Shown: positions 26,629 to 36,785 of the stretch, piece by piece
How positions within the stretch are numbered: position 1 is the first letter of the stretch
Layout of the letters: each line of letters opens with the position of its first letter
DNA from: Novosphingobium sediminicola
GTDB lineage: Bacteria > Pseudomonadota > Alphaproteobacteria > Sphingomonadales > Sphingomonadaceae
Assembly (NCBI RefSeq): GCF_014196525.1
Contig: NZ_JACIDX010000001.1
Coordinates: 124,001 to 188,000, forward strand
Direction of reading: 5' to 3'
Length of the DNA stretch: 64,000 bases
Position numbers and translations under genes: made by a program
The notes under the pieces: model-generated
The model's input: only the letters and a program-made list of their open reading frames with translations
The model's database searches: none
Told to the model about the DNA's origin: nothing

Positions 26629-27495
26629 TTAACGCAGCACTCGCCCGGCCACGGCATCAAGCCGCGCCAACAGCGCCGGATCGCGTTGCGCCGGGGCCGT
26701 GGCAAAGGCACCGTCCAGCGCCCGGTCAATCGGGCTGGCCTCACGCACCGGGGGCAACAGCCGCGCCAATTCGCGCACCGCCGCGCGGGCCAGCGCCGCA
26801 TTGGCCTTCATCGTTGCGAAGACTTCATGGGCCTCGACGCCCGCCTCTTCATCGCGCCAGGCGTCATAATCCGTCACCATGGCCAGCATCGCATAGGGCA
26901 GCTCGGCCTCGCGGGCGAGGCGCACCTCGGGAAAGCCGGTCATGCCGATCACATCGGCGCCCCAGCCGCGATACATCCGGCTTTCGGCCCGCGTCGAAAA
27001 CTGCGGTCCCTCGATGGCGATATAGGCCCCCTTGGGATGCACAGTGCCGCCCGCATGATGGGCCGAGAGCGCCAGCAATTCCGATAAGCGCGGGCAAACC
27101 GGATCGGCCAGCGCCAGATGCGCGACCATACCGCTGCCGAAAAAGCTGCGCGCGCGGCCTTCGGTGCGGTCGATCATCTGGTCGACGCAGACGAAATGGC
27201 CCGGCGCATATTCCTCACGCAAGGAACCCACCGCCGAGAGCGAGACAAGATCCGTCACGCCGCAACGTTTCAGCACGTCGATGTTGGCGCGGTAATTGAC
27301 GTCGCTGGGCGGGATCGCATGGCCCGGCCCGTGGCGCGGCAAAAAGGTGAAGCGCACGCCGTCCAGCGTGCCGGTGGTGACGCTGCTGCTGGGCGCGCCA
27401 AAGGGGCTTTCGACGGCAATCTCCTGCGCGCCTTCAAGTCCGATCCCCTCGGCCAGACCCGATCCGCCAATCACCCCGATATGCCATGCGCTCAT
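26629..27495 (-). CDS. mtnP: S-methyl-5'-thioadenosine phosphorylase
   Basis: 288 residues. The PNP/MTAP class II motif 'PRHGPGHAIPPSDVNYRANI' and 'YIAIEGPQFSTRAES' are present, with 'GMTGFPEVRLAREAELPYA' near the nucleoside site. It splits methylthioadenosine into adenine and methylthioribose-1-phosphate for methionine salvage. It is convergent with desA across a shared terminator. Methionine cycling and the one-carbon module nearby are metabolically linked, although this gene is probably independently transcribed. Confidence 0.92.
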   Translation of the reverse strand: MSAWHIGVIGGSGLAEGIGLEGAQEIAVESPFGAPSSSVTTGTLDGVRFTFLPRHGPGHAIPPSDVNYRANIDVLKRCGVTDLVSLSAVGSLREEYAPGHFVCVDQMIDRTEGRARSFFGSGMVAHLALADPVCPRLSELLALSAHHAGGTVHPKGAYIAIEGPQFSTRAESRMYRGWGADVIGMTGFPEVRLAREAELPYAMLAMVTDYDAWRDEEAGVEAHEVFATMKANAALARAAVRELARLLPPVREASPIDRALDGAFATAPAQRDPALLARLDAVAGRVLR

Positions 27496-27616
27496 GCGAT
27501 CAAACTCCTGTGTCCTGCCGGTTGCCTAGCCGATGCCGGGCGGCGCCGAAACCGCTTTTCGCTTCTCTTGCCAAGAGTTGCGCGCCCGTGCAGTCTGCGG
27601 CCGAAAGGAAAAACTT

Positions 27617-28243
27617 ATGCTTTTGATTGGCCAGTTTGACAGCCCCTTTGTCCGCCGCGTCGGGATTGCGCTCAGGATTTACGGCATGGCTTTCGAACAC
27701 AGCCCCTTTTCGGTGATGGGCGATGGCGACAAATTCGCTCATCTCAACCCATTGAAGCGGGTGCCGACTTTGGTGCTCAACGATGGTGAAGTGCTGATCG
27801 AAAGCGGGGCGATCCTCGATTATCTCGACGAAGCCTATGGCCGCGACAAGGCGCTGATCGCCGCCTCCGGCCCAGCCCGCCGCGCAGCACTGAAACGCAT
27901 TGCCACGGCGACAGCGGTAGCCGACAAGGCGGTGGCCTATTTCTACACGCGCAGGTTCGGCGGCGAGGTCGATCCGTTTTTCACCCAGCGCAGCGAGGCG
28001 CAAATCCGCGACGGCATGGCCGCGTTAAACGCGCAATGCGCCGCGCGCGATGGCGACTGGTGGCATGGCGATGCGCCGGGCCATGATGACATCGCCGTGG
28101 CCGTGGTCGCGCGTTTTGTGTCCGAGGCCTATGGCTGGCTGGTGTCGCTGGCAGACTATCCGGCCCTTGCTGCCCACAGCGCCCGCGCCGAGGGCCGCCC
28201 TGAATTTCAGGCGATCCAGCAGGAATTCATCCCGCCAAGCTGA
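27617..28243 (+). CDS. Glutathione S-transferase-like protein
   Basis: 208 residues. I chose the ATG at 27617 with AAGGAA upstream and the family start 'MLLIGQFDSPFVRRVGIALR'. The thioredoxin-like N-terminal domain (about 1-78, with Ser9 in 'FDSPF', 'KRVPTLVLNDGEVLIESGAI') and a helical C-terminal domain are visible. In lignin-degrading sphingomonads GSTs cleave beta-aryl ethers (LigE/F/G), but this sequence looks like a general YfcG/MaiA-type GST with no obvious Lig signature. Function open. Confidence 0.87.
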   Translation: MLLIGQFDSPFVRRVGIALRIYGMAFEHSPFSVMGDGDKFAHLNPLKRVPTLVLNDGEVLIESGAILDYLDEAYGRDKALIAASGPARRAALKRIATATAVADKAVAYFYTRRFGGEVDPFFTQRSEAQIRDGMAALNAQCAARDGDWWHGDAPGHDDIAVAVVARFVSEAYGWLVSLADYPALAAHSARAEGRPEFQAIQQEFIPPS

Positions 28244-28245
28244 TA

Positions 28246-28274
28246 AGAAAAGGCCGGGATTTAACCCCGGCCCC
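28246..28274 (-). terminator. Terminator of clpB (shared gap with the GST gene)
   Basis: On the minus strand GGCCGGG pairs with CCCGGCC (28252-28258 with 28266-28272), followed by TTTTCTT. The plus-strand GST transcript has no T-run after the stem, so it may use it only weakly. Confidence 0.8.
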
Positions 28275-28279
28275 GATAT

Positions 28280-30859
28280 TTATTCCACCGTGATATGCAG
28301 CGCGCCATCGCCCTCGTCGATGTCCACCGTGCTGCCATCGGGCACCTCGCCACCCAGCAACTTTTCGGCCAGCGGGTCCTGCAAATAGCGCTGGACCGCG
28401 CGCTTCAAAGGCCGCGCGCCATAGACCGGATCATAACCCACCCGGCCCAGCCAGCGCTTGGCTGCCTCGGTCATGGCCAGCGTGATCTTGCGATCTTTCA
28501 GCAGCTTTTGCACCCGCGCGACCTGAATATCGACGATGGGCGCCATATGCTCGTGGCCCAGCCGGTGGAAGAGGATGATCTCATCCAGACGGTTGAGGAA
28601 TTCGGGCCGGAAATGGCTGCGCACCACCTCCATCACCTGCGGCTCGACGCTTTCCACATCGCCGCCCTCGGGCAGATTCGCCAGATACTGGCTGCCCAAG
28701 TTCGACGTCAGGATGATCAGCGTGTTGGTGAAATCCACCACGCGGCCCTGCCCATCGGTCAGGCGGCCATCGTCGAGCACCTGCAACAGCACATTGAACA
28801 CATCGCTGTGGGCCTTCTCTACCTCGTCGAACAGCACGACCTGATAGGGCCGCCGCCGCACCGCCTCGGTCAGCACACCGCCTTCGTCATAGCCGACATA
28901 GCCCGGAGGGGCGCCGATCAGACGCGAGACGGCGTGCTTCTCCATGAACTCGCTCATGTCGATGCGCACCATCGCGCTGTCATCGTCAAACAGAAACCCG
29001 GCCAGCGCCTTGGTCAGCTCGGTCTTGCCCACACCCGTCGGGCCAAGGAAGAGGAAGCTGCCCAGCGGGCGGTTGGGGTCCTGCAAACCGGCGCGGGCGC
29101 GGCGAACGGCCTTGGACACGGCCACGACCGCATCGCGTTGCCCGATCACGCGCTGGCCGATCACCTCTTCCATGCGCAGCAGCTTTTCCCGCTCGCCTTC
29201 CAGCATGCGGTCGACCGGCACGCCGGTCCATTTGCTGACCACGCCGGCAATGTCATCGGCGGTCACTTCCTCGCGCAGCATGGCGTTTTGCGCCTGCGAC
29301 TGCGCCTCGGAAAGCTGACGCTCCAGATCGGGGATGCGGCCATAGGACAGTTCACCCGCACGGGCCAGATCGCCCTTGCGCTGGGCCTGCTCCAGCTCGA
29401 TGCGCGCAGCGTCCAGCGCTTCCTTGATCTTGCCCTCGGCGGCGATCTTGTCGCGCTCATTCTGCCAGCGGGTGGTCAGCTCGGCCGACTTCTGCTCGGC
29501 ATTGGCCAGTTCCTCGCGCAGAGCGGCCAACCGATCCTTCGATGCCTGATCGCTCTCCTTGGCCAGCGCCATTTCCTCGATCTTGAGCTGGATGATCCGC
29601 CGGTCGAGGTTTTCGATCTCCTCCGGCTTGCTCTCCACCTCCATGCGGATGCGGCTTGCGGCCTCATCCATCAGGTCGATCGCCTTGTCGGGCAGGAAAC
29701 GGTCGGCAATGTAGCGATTCGACAGCGTGGCTGCCGCAACAATCGCATTGTCCGCGATACGCACGCCATGGTGCAGCTCGTATTTCTCCTTCAGACCGCG
29801 CAGGATCGAGATCGTGTCCTCCACCGTCGGCTCGCCCACGAAAACGGGCTGGAACCGGCGCTGCAAGGCAGGGTCCTTCTCGACATATTTCTGGTATTCA
29901 TCCAGCGTGGTTGCGCCGATGCAGTGCAATTCGCCGCGCGCCAGAGCGGGCTTGAGCAGATTGCCCGCATCCATCGCGCCTTCGCTCTTGCCCGCGCCGA
30001 TCAGCGTATGCATCTCGTCGATGAACAGGATGATCTCACCCTCGGCGCCCTTCACCTCGTCCAGAACCGCCTTGAGGCGCTCCTCAAACTCGCCGCGATA
30101 TTTGGCGCCCGCGATCAGGCTGCCCATGTCGAGCGCCATCAGGCGGCGATGCTTGAGGCTGTCGGGCACATCGCCATTGGCAATGCGCAGCGCGAGGCCC
30201 TCAGCAATCGCGGTCTTGCCCACGCCCGGTTCGCCGATCAGCGCAGGGTTGTTCTTGGTGCGGCGGGCCAGGATCTGCACCGTGCGGCGGATTTCCTCGT
30301 CGCGCCCGATCACGGGGTCGAGCTTGCCGTCCTTGGCAGCCTGAGTCAGATCGCGGGCATATTTCTTCATCGCGTCATAGGCGTTTTCGGCCCCCGCGCT
30401 GTCCGCCGTGCGCCCGCCGCGCAGGGCCGTGATCGCGGCCTCCAGCGCCTGAGGCGTGACATTGGCGGCCTTCAGCGCCTGCCCCGCCGCCGTGGTCGTG
30501 GCCAGAGCCAGCGCGACCAGAATGCGTTCGACCGTGACGAAACTGTCGCCCGATTTGGTGGCGATCTGCTCGGCGCTGTCCAGCACGCGCACAGCGTCAT
30601 TGTCGAGGCCCGGCTGGGCCTGCGCGCCCGACCCCGACACCGCCGGGATCTTGGCCAAGGCCTTGTCCAGCTCGGCGCTGGCGATGGCGGGATTGCCGCC
30701 CGCGCGTTGCAGCAGCCCGCTGGCCATGCCCTCGCTGTCCTCCAGCAGGGCCTTCAAAATATGTTCCGCCGTGATGCGCTGATGGTTCAGGCGGATCGCC
30801 AGGGTTTGCGAGGCTTGCAGGAAACCCTTGGCGCGGTCAGTAAACTTTTCGAGGTTCAT
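28280..30859 (-). CDS. clpB: ATP-dependent disaggregase ClpB
   Basis: 859 residues, the normal length. Order: Clp N-terminal domain ('[20 protein letters not shown]'), NBD1 with Walker A '[14 protein letters not shown]' and Walker B '[14 protein letters not shown]', the long coiled-coil middle domain ('[20 protein letters not shown]'), NBD2 with '[17 protein letters not shown]', and the C-terminal lid. It works with DnaK to dissolve aggregates in the cytoplasm. The ATG follows GGAGG. A possible heat-shock promoter is at 30899-30926. Reading of the opposite strand across this gene is a shadow and not a gene. Confidence 0.97.
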   Translation of the reverse strand: MNLEKFTDRAKGFLQASQTLAIRLNHQRITAEHILKALLEDSEGMASGLLQRAGGNPAIASAELDKALAKIPAVSGSGAQAQPGLDNDAVRVLDSAEQIATKSGDSFVTVERILVALALATTTAAGQALKAANVTPQALEAAITALRGGRTADSAGAENAYDAMKKYARDLTQAAKDGKLDPVIGRDEEIRRTVQILARRTKNNPALIGEPGVGKTAIAEGLALRIANGDVPDSLKHRRLMALDMGSLIAGAKYRGEFEERLKAVLDEVKGAEGEIILFIDEMHTLIGAGKSEGAMDAGNLLKPALARGELHCIGATTLDEYQKYVEKDPALQRRFQPVFVGEPTVEDTISILRGLKEKYELHHGVRIADNAIVAAATLSNRYIADRFLPDKAIDLMDEAASRIRMEVESKPEEIENLDRRIIQLKIEEMALAKESDQASKDRLAALREELANAEQKSAELTTRWQNERDKIAAEGKIKEALDAARIELEQAQRKGDLARAGELSYGRIPDLERQLSEAQSQAQNAMLREEVTADDIAGVVSKWTGVPVDRMLEGEREKLLRMEEVIGQRVIGQRDAVVAVSKAVRRARAGLQDPNRPLGSFLFLGPTGVGKTELTKALAGFLFDDDSAMVRIDMSEFMEKHAVSRLIGAPPGYVGYDEGGVLTEAVRRRPYQVVLFDEVEKAHSDVFNVLLQVLDDGRLTDGQGRVVDFTNTLIILTSNLGSQYLANLPEGGDVESVEPQVMEVVRSHFRPEFLNRLDEIILFHRLGHEHMAPIVDIQVARVQKLLKDRKITLAMTEAAKRWLGRVGYDPVYGARPLKRAVQRYLQDPLAEKLLGGEVPDGSTVDIDEGDGALHITVE

Positions 30860-30898
30860 GGGGTCGGTTCCTCCGTTGCCTCACAAGGTAGTGTGACA

Positions 30899-30926
30899 AA
30901 ATCGCCACACAAGCCCTTGCAACAAG
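30899..30926 (-). promoter_or_regulatory. Possible RpoH-type promoter of clpB
   Basis: On the minus strand CTTGTT (30926-30921), a 16-nt spacer and CGATTT (30904-30899) resemble the alphaproteobacterial heat-shock pattern (CTTG-rich -35, C-AT-T -10). It would give a leader of about 33 nt. The match is partial. Confidence 0.3.
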
Positions 30927-30973
30927 AATTTACCGCCCCATGTTTCCCGGTTCTTTGATCCCGAGCAATCCGC

Positions 30974-32740
30974 TTATTTCGCAGCCTTCGCCGCGCCCGA
31001 GGCATAAGTATCGCCAAAGAAATCGCCCTTGAACCACAGCGGCGGCGTATCGCCATCGGCCATGGCGCGGGTGATGCGATAATTGGCCTCGGCAAAGCGG
31101 GCGCCCGCGCGCCAGTCCCACGCCTGATTCATATCGTCACCCGGCTGGTGATAGGTCTTGGCCAGAAACGCCTCATTGGCCGCCGCCCCGCCATTGGCAT
31201 AGCCGGTGGCAAGGAACACCGCAGGCACACCCTTGCGCACAAAGCGATAGTGGTCCGAGCGCACAAAGATCGTTTCAGCCGGAATCGGATCGGGAGAGAG
31301 GCTCACCTGCATCGGCTTGACCGCCGCCGCGACAATCGGCCCCAGCGTCGAATGGTCCGCGCCATAGGCCACCACATCGGTAAACGGATAGAGCAGAACC
31401 GGCATGTCCAGATCGACATTGCCGACAATGCTGGCAGCCGGAACGGTGGGATGGTTGGCGTAATAATCGGCACCCAGCAGGCCCTTTTCCTCCGCCGTCG
31501 AAATCAGGAACACCACCGAGCGGCGAGGGCCTTTCTTATCCTCGGACAGCACGCGGGCGACCTCCAGCGTGGTCGCGCTGCCTGCGGCATTGTCCATCGC
31601 GCCATTGTAAATGCGGTCCTTATCCGGCGCATCGCCCGGCTTGGCCACACCCACGCCAAGGTGATCGAGATGGCCCGAGAGCACCACGGTCTGATCCTTC
31701 AGATCGCCGCCGGGCAACATGGCCACGATGTTCGGGCTGGTCACGCGCTCGGACTTGCTGCTGACGAAAGCGCGCAAAGAGGTCTTGAGTTCAAAGCCCT
31801 TGGGCCGCCCGCCGACCTTGTCCGCCTCGGCGCGGATCTGGGCCAGTGTGCGGGGCGCCCCGGCAAGCAGGGCGGCGGCGGCCTCGTCGCTGATCGATCC
31901 GGCCATGCGGATGCCGGGCGCCGCCTCATTGGCCTTGCCGTCCTCGCCCACCCAGGCATAGCTGGGATAGAAGGCATATTGCAGCGCCCGCTCCCACGGC
32001 CGCGCCCGCGCGGAGATGTTAGTGGCCAGCGTGATCACGCCGATTGCGCCATGGGCCTGCGCCATCTGCGCCTTGGTGGCCGAGAGATGCGCGCCCTCCT
32101 CGCTGGCCATGCCCGCCGGATAGCCGCGCAGGACGACCACAATCTTGCCCTTGACGTCCAGCCCCTTGTAATCGTCGATGCCCAGCAGAGCATTGTCGAC
32201 ACCATAGCCGACGAAGACCAGCGGCGCGGTGATATCCAGCTTCGGCTCATTGGCGCTGGCCGAAATCATCACCTGCTTGCCATGTTCAAAGATAATCTTA
32301 CCCTTGGGGCCGGTGATCTCCATCCCCGCCGGACCATCGGCATAGGAGGTCTTTTGAAAGGTGATGCGCTGAAGCCAGCCGCGCTTGCCGTCCGGGCCGA
32401 TGTCGCCCATCGGCGTCAGGCCCAGCGAGGCGAAACGCTGCGCCACGAAACGGGCGGCAATCTCATGCCCCCTGCTGCCCACATCGCGCCCTTCGAGCAG
32501 GTCGTCGGCCAGAAAGGCAATGTCGGAGCGGATGCGCTGGGCCGAAAAACGCGGATCGAGCGGCAGGTCGGCTTCGGCGCGGGTCGGGCCTTCGGGCTTG
32601 ACCACAAGCTTGGCGGCAACCGGCGTCCCGGCCTCTTCATACATAGCCTCGGTGGCCTCTACCGATTCAATGGCATGGGCCGGGCTGATCATCATCAGCG
32701 CGGGGATCAGACAGGCGGAAAACTTGGCAACAGAGGGCAT
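30974..32740 (-). CDS. Secreted M28-family zinc aminopeptidase with PA domain
   Basis: 588 residues from the ATG at 32740, with an N-terminal signal peptide ending 'MMISPAHAIES'. A PA (protease-associated) insert is visible at 'ITAPLVFVGYGVDNALLGID'. The M28 zinc ligands are in order: His and Asp in 'LSGHLDHLGVG' and 'YNGAMDNAAGS', Glu-Glu in 'STAEEKGLLGADY', Asp in 'IVGNVDLDMP', and His in 'KTYHQPGDDM'. It probably trims peptides in the periplasm or outside. It is divergent from the porin-like gene. Substrate not known. Confidence 0.92.
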   Translation of the reverse strand: MPSVAKFSACLIPALMMISPAHAIESVEATEAMYEEAGTPVAAKLVVKPEGPTRAEADLPLDPRFSAQRIRSDIAFLADDLLEGRDVGSRGHEIAARFVAQRFASLGLTPMGDIGPDGKRGWLQRITFQKTSYADGPAGMEITGPKGKIIFEHGKQVMISASANEPKLDITAPLVFVGYGVDNALLGIDDYKGLDVKGKIVVVLRGYPAGMASEEGAHLSATKAQMAQAHGAIGVITLATNISARARPWERALQYAFYPSYAWVGEDGKANEAAPGIRMAGSISDEAAAALLAGAPRTLAQIRAEADKVGGRPKGFELKTSLRAFVSSKSERVTSPNIVAMLPGGDLKDQTVVLSGHLDHLGVGVAKPGDAPDKDRIYNGAMDNAAGSATTLEVARVLSEDKKGPRRSVVFLISTAEEKGLLGADYYANHPTVPAASIVGNVDLDMPVLLYPFTDVVAYGADHSTLGPIVAAAVKPMQVSLSPDPIPAETIFVRSDHYRFVRKGVPAVFLATGYANGGAAANEAFLAKTYHQPGDDMNQAWDWRAGARFAEANYRITRAMADGDTPPLWFKGDFFGDTYASGAAKAAK

Positions 32741-32935
32741 GTATCTCTCTTTTACGGAAACTGACATGCATGTCAGCATAGGCAAGATTTCGCCGCAGGC
32801 AAGCACCCCGCCCGACTGCAACAAACATGAGAAAATTGTGAAATAAATTCAAGCTGAACAATCAGAAATTAACCCTCAGCCACCGATACAGCCCCGGTCG
32901 AACTGTTTAACGGCCTGTGCTGGAGAAATACGAGG

Positions 32936-33589
32936 ATGCCGGTTCTTTCCCTATATCGCCCCGCTCTGCTTGCGGCGTCCGGGCTGATCGCTTTGTCGGC
33001 CACACCGGCCATGGCGGGCGCCCCGCATATCGGCTGGGAAAACCCGGAATTGTCGATCTATGGCGGCCCGGTCATCACCTATGAAAGCTTGACCCTGTCG
33101 GACACCGCCGTATCGCAGGGCCTTACGACCCATGGCATGTCCTATGGCGGGCTGGTCGGCATGGATTCGCGCACGGGCGAACGCAGCCGCGTGGGCCTCG
33201 AAGCGGAACTGAGCGGATCGACCGCATCGTGGAGCGAGACGCAAGCAGGCGTGGGCACCGCGCGCATCGGCCTTGGCCGCGACTTCTTCATCGGCGGCAA
33301 GCTGGGCTATATGCTGGCCCCGCGCCTCTATGCCTATGCCAAGGCGGGCTATACCAACCTTTTGGTAACGGCCGATTTCACCGACACCACCGGCTTCAGA
33401 ACCCATGGCAGCTTCAGCAATTCAGGCTGGCGCGGCGGAGCGGGGCTGGAATATTTCCTTTCGAAAAACGCCCGCCTGCGCGTCGAATATCGCTATTCGT
33501 CCTATGGCGACCTGAGCATCAACGGGGTCAAGACCGGCCTCACGCTCGACAAGCATCAGGTGGCCACCAGCATGACCTACGGCTTCTGA
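32936..33589 (+). CDS. Outer-membrane beta-barrel protein (opacity/OmpW-like porin)
   Basis: 217 residues. The signal peptide ends near 'LSATPAMAGA', and the rest is short alternating beta-strand sequence with a C-terminal aromatic residue ('VATSMTYGF'), a standard outer-membrane sorting end. Family pieces are 'ARIGLGRDFFIGGKLGYML' and 'GAGLEYFLSKNARLRVEYRY'. This fits the OmpA-like, Opa-type porin family, with eight strands. The ATG at 32936 has GGAG 12 bases upstream and a second GAGG three bases upstream. Role unknown. Confidence 0.83.
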   Translation: MPVLSLYRPALLAASGLIALSATPAMAGAPHIGWENPELSIYGGPVITYESLTLSDTAVSQGLTTHGMSYGGLVGMDSRTGERSRVGLEAELSGSTASWSETQAGVGTARIGLGRDFFIGGKLGYMLAPRLYAYAKAGYTNLLVTADFTDTTGFRTHGSFSNSGWRGGAGLEYFLSKNARLRVEYRYSSYGDLSINGVKTGLTLDKHQVATSMTYGF

Positions 33590-33677
33590 TCGATCTCTCC
33601 GGCCTGACGCGCGGTTCATCCTTGCGACAGGCCGGGGATGAAACTACCCATGGTGCATTCCATTGACGGGAAACACC

Positions 33678-36530
33678 ATGCGACACCAGATTTCCGCGCC
33701 GCTGCTGGCACTTACCCTCGCCCTCTCCGCCCAGCCCGCCCTCGCCCAGACCCCATCGACCACGCCTTTGGCCGAACTGGTGAAGAAGGTCGATATTCCC
33801 TATGAGAGCTTCAAGCTGGCCAATGGGCTGACGGTTCTGGTCCATACCGACCGTAAGGCGCCGATCATCGGCGTCACCACCTATTTCCGCGTCGGGTCCA
33901 AGCATGAGCCGCGCGGCAAGACCGGCTTTGCCCATCTCTACGAACATCTCTTCTTTGGCGGCAGCGAGAATGTCGCCAATTTCGACGTGCCGCTTGAAGC
34001 CGCCGGTTCGACCAGCACCAATGGCAGCACATGGTATGACCGCACCAATTATGTCGAAACCGTGCCGACCGGCGCGCTGCCGCTGGCGCTGTTCCTCGAA
34101 AGCGACCGCATGGGGCACCTGCTGGGCGCGGTGACGCAGGACAAGCTGGATAAGCAGCGCGGCGTGGTGCAAAATGAAAAGCGGCAGGGCGACAATCAGC
34201 CCTATGGCCTCTTGCGCTATGCCGAAACCGACGGCCTGTTCCCCATCGGCCACCCCTATCGGCATCAGACCATCGGCTCGATGGCCGACCTTGATGCGGC
34301 CAGCCTTTCAGACGTGCGCCATTGGTTCACCGATCACTATGGGCCGAACAATGCCGTGCTGGTGCTGACGGGCGATATTGACGCGGCCAGCGCGCGGCCT
34401 CTGGTGGAAAAGTATTTTGGCGACATTCCGGCCGGGCCGGTGGTGAAACCGGTTGTGGCCGGGCCGGTGACGCTCAAGGCCCCCAAGCGGGTCGAGATGC
34501 AGGACAAGGTAGCCACAACGCGGATCATGCGGATCTGGTCCGGGCCGGGCCTGAATGACAAGGATGCCGCCGCGCTGGATATGGGCATGAGCGTGCTGGG
34601 CGGGCTTGCCTCCTCACGGCTCGACAATGCGCTGGTGCGGGGCAAGCAGGTGGCTGTGTCGGTCAGCGCCGATTTCGAGACGCATGAACAGGTCAGCTTC
34701 CTTGAAATCTCGATGGATGTGAAGCCGGGGGTGCCGCGTGCGAAGGCCGAGGCGGCGCTGGACGCGGAAATCGCGCGCTTCCTGGCCACCGGGCCCAATG
34801 CCGATGAGGTGAAGCGCGCGGCGACCCGTTCAGTCTCGGCGGAAATCGGCGCTTTAGAGGTGGTCGGCGGCTTTGGCGGCAAGGGCTCGACACTGGCCGA
34901 GGGGCTGATGTATTCGGGCGATCCGGCGCAGTATAAGAAGGATCTGGCCGAGCTGGCCGCGCTGACGCCCGCAGCGATCAAGGCGGCTACGGTACGCTGG
35001 ATGAAGCGGCCTGTGCTGGCGATTGCCGTGACGCCGGGCGAGCGCAAGCAGAAGGGCGAATTGCTGGGCGGATGGGGCGATGAGGCCACGCGCCCCGCGC
35101 CCAAGCCCGATGCCAAGGCCCCCGTGCCCCCCGTGCCGCAATCGCCCCCGCGCGCCACGCCCGAGGTGGCCCCGGTGGGCGAGCTGGCCTTTCCTTCGGT
35201 TGAACATGCCACGCTGTCGAACGGGATGCCGGTGACTTTGGCGCGGCGCACGGCGGTGCCCAAGGTGCTGGTCAGCATCGGTTTTGACGCAGGGATCGCC
35301 GCCGATTCGCAGAACACGCCCGGCACGCAGGGGCTGATGCTGTCCATGCTGAAGGAAGGCACGGTCAAGGACGCCACCGGCGGCGTGAACCGCAGCGCGG
35401 TACAGGTGCTGGAGGAGGAAGAGCGGCTGGGTGCGAGCATCGAGACGGGCAGCAGTCTGGACACGAGTTCGATCACGCTCTCGGCGCTCTCGACCAATCT
35501 GGCGCCCTCGCTCTCGCTGATGACGGACGTGCTGCTGCACCCCGCCTTCGCCCCCACCGAGGTCGCGCGGGTCAAGGATCAGCGTCTGGCCGCGCTGGCC
35601 CAGACCATGGCCAATCCGCGCGGGGTGGCGCTGCGGGCGATCAATCCGCTGCTGTTCGGGCCGAACCATCCCTATGGCCATGCCTCCGACGGGCTGGGCA
35701 ATGCGGCCTCGCTCAAGGCGCTGACCTCGCAGGATCTGCGCGCCGCGCATGACCAGTGGCTGCGCCCCGATCTGGCCCGCGTGACGGTGGTGGGCGACAT
35801 CACGATGGCCGAATTGCTGCCCCGTCTGGAGGCAGCGCTGGGCGTATGGAAAGCGCCAAGCGCCGCCAAGCCGGTCAAGGCGCTGAACGCCGCGCTGCCC
35901 ACCGTGCGCCCGCGCATCGTGCTGATCGACCGGCCCGGTTCGCCCCAGTCGATGATCGTGGCGGGCAAAGTGCTGCCCGTCGACGGGCGGGCGCCGGGGC
36001 AGGAAGCGCTTGATCTGGCCAATGAAGTGCTGGGCGGCGGGTTCCTCTCGCGCCTCAACCTCGACATCCGCGAGGAAAAGGCATGGTCCTACGGCGTCTC
36101 CACCGCCGTGCGCCAGCCTCTGGGTGCGCGCAGCATGATCCTCTTCGCACCCGTCCAGACCGACCGCACCGGCGATTCAATCAAGGCGATGATCGCCGAC
36201 ATGAAGGCATTTCCCGGCGCAAAACCCGTCACCGCCGAGGAATTGCAGCGCGTGACCGACGGCAATATCCGCGGCCTGCCCAACAAGTTTGAAACCAACG
36301 GGCAGGTGTTGGGCGCGATTGCCGCCAATGAGCGGCTGGGGCGCCCGGATGACTATTACCGCAAGCTGCCCGCGCTCTATCGCAGCATCGACGCCAAGGC
36401 GCTTGAGGCCAAGGCGGCGGAATATCTGCAACCCGAAGGCCTGACCTTCGTCGTCGTGGGCGACAAGGCCAAGGTCGAGGCGCAGTTGAAGGATGTGGGG
36501 TTGCCGGTGGAGGTGTCGGGGGCAAAGTAA
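33678..36530 (+). CDS. M16 (insulinase/PqqL-like) zinc metallopeptidase, two-domain
   Basis: 950 residues from the ATG at 33678, with a signal peptide ending 'LSAQPALAQ'. The N-terminal half has the inverted zinc motif HLYEH inside 'TGFAHLYEHLFFGGSEN', and the C-terminal half is the inactive partner domain. A Pro/Ala-rich linker ('KPDAKAPVPPVPQSP') joins them. It is a periplasmic peptidase, perhaps for TonB-imported or misfolded peptides. The stop codon lies inside the terminal repeat of element E. A second, truncated M16 gene is at 1-1057. Confidence 0.92.
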   Translation: MRHQISAPLLALTLALSAQPALAQTPSTTPLAELVKKVDIPYESFKLANGLTVLVHTDRKAPIIGVTTYFRVGSKHEPRGKTGFAHLYEHLFFGGSENVANFDVPLEAAGSTSTNGSTWYDRTNYVETVPTGALPLALFLESDRMGHLLGAVTQDKLDKQRGVVQNEKRQGDNQPYGLLRYAETDGLFPIGHPYRHQTIGSMADLDAASLSDVRHWFTDHYGPNNAVLVLTGDIDAASARPLVEKYFGDIPAGPVVKPVVAGPVTLKAPKRVEMQDKVATTRIMRIWSGPGLNDKDAAALDMGMSVLGGLASSRLDNALVRGKQVAVSVSADFETHEQVSFLEISMDVKPGVPRAKAEAALDAEIARFLATGPNADEVKRAATRSVSAEIGALEVVGGFGGKGSTLAEGLMYSGDPAQYKKDLAELAALTPAAIKAATVRWMKRPVLAIAVTPGERKQKGELLGGWGDEATRPAPKPDAKAPVPPVPQSPPRATPEVAPVGELAFPSVEHATLSNGMPVTLARRTAVPKVLVSIGFDAGIAADSQNTPGTQGLMLSMLKEGTVKDATGGVNRSAVQVLEEEERLGASIETGSSLDTSSITLSALSTNLAPSLSLMTDVLLHPAFAPTEVARVKDQRLAALAQTMANPRGVALRAINPLLFGPNHPYGHASDGLGNAASLKALTSQDLRAAHDQWLRPDLARVTVVGDITMAELLPRLEAALGVWKAPSAAKPVKALNAALPTVRPRIVLIDRPGSPQSMIVAGKVLPVDGRAPGQEALDLANEVLGGGFLSRLNLDIREEKAWSYGVSTAVRQPLGARSMILFAPVQTDRTGDSIKAMIADMKAFPGAKPVTAEELQRVTDGNIRGLPNKFETNGQVLGAIAANERLGRPDDYYRKLPALYRSIDAKALEAKAAEYLQPEGLTFVVVGDKAKVEAQLKDVGLPVEVSGAK

Positions 36531-36776
36531 GTTTGCCTCCGGCGGGCAAAGGGACTCGGTCCCTTTGCAATCCCATTATGGGGTAGCGCCTCGGTTTGGC
36601 CGGGGCGCTGCTTCGCGAAGCATTTAAAAAAGCCTGCGGCGCCAGCTAATCTGCGCCGCAGGCTTTTTTCAATTCAAACGCTGCACCATTCAACCTCGGT
36701 CGAACTTACAGCGCAACGCATACAGTATCGGGATTGTTAAGGGCCAAGGCCCTTAACCCGCCGGAGGCAAACTTAC
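36527..36776. repeat. Intergenic palindromic element, copy E, with perfect 20-bp ends
   Basis: 250 bp between convergent genes. The terminal inverted repeat is 20 bp and perfect, GTAAGTTTGCCTCCGGCGGG at 36527-36546 with its complement at 36757-36776. The left hairpin is GCAAAGGGAC-TCG-GTCCCTTTGC, the right one GTTAAGGGCC-AA-GGCCCTTAAC. The central hairpin is the strongest of the set: a 17-bp perfect stem with A6 and T6 flanks (36626-36642 and 36653-36669), a clear terminator. The element begins with the last bases of the preceding peptidase gene. Confidence 0.93.
36626..36669. terminator. Bidirectional terminator formed by the central hairpin of element E
   Basis: AAAAAAGCCTGCGGCGC, a 10-nt loop and GCGCCGCAGGCTTTTTT form a symmetrical 17-bp hairpin whose ends are A6 and T6, so it terminates on both strands. 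It serves the convergent M16 peptidase and gatB transcripts. Confidence 0.8.
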
Positions 36777-36785
36777 CCCCTTGCT

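Noticed and set aside
27617..28243. The GST as a beta-etherase (LigE/LigF/LigG)
   Set aside because: Length and sequence look like a general GST and no Lig-specific motif could be recognised, so no such function is claimed.
28295..30958. A very long open frame (887 codons) on the plus strand across clpB
   Set aside because: It is the mirror of clpB in GC-rich DNA; the protein is Arg/His/Gln-rich without any domain, whereas the minus strand encodes complete ClpB.
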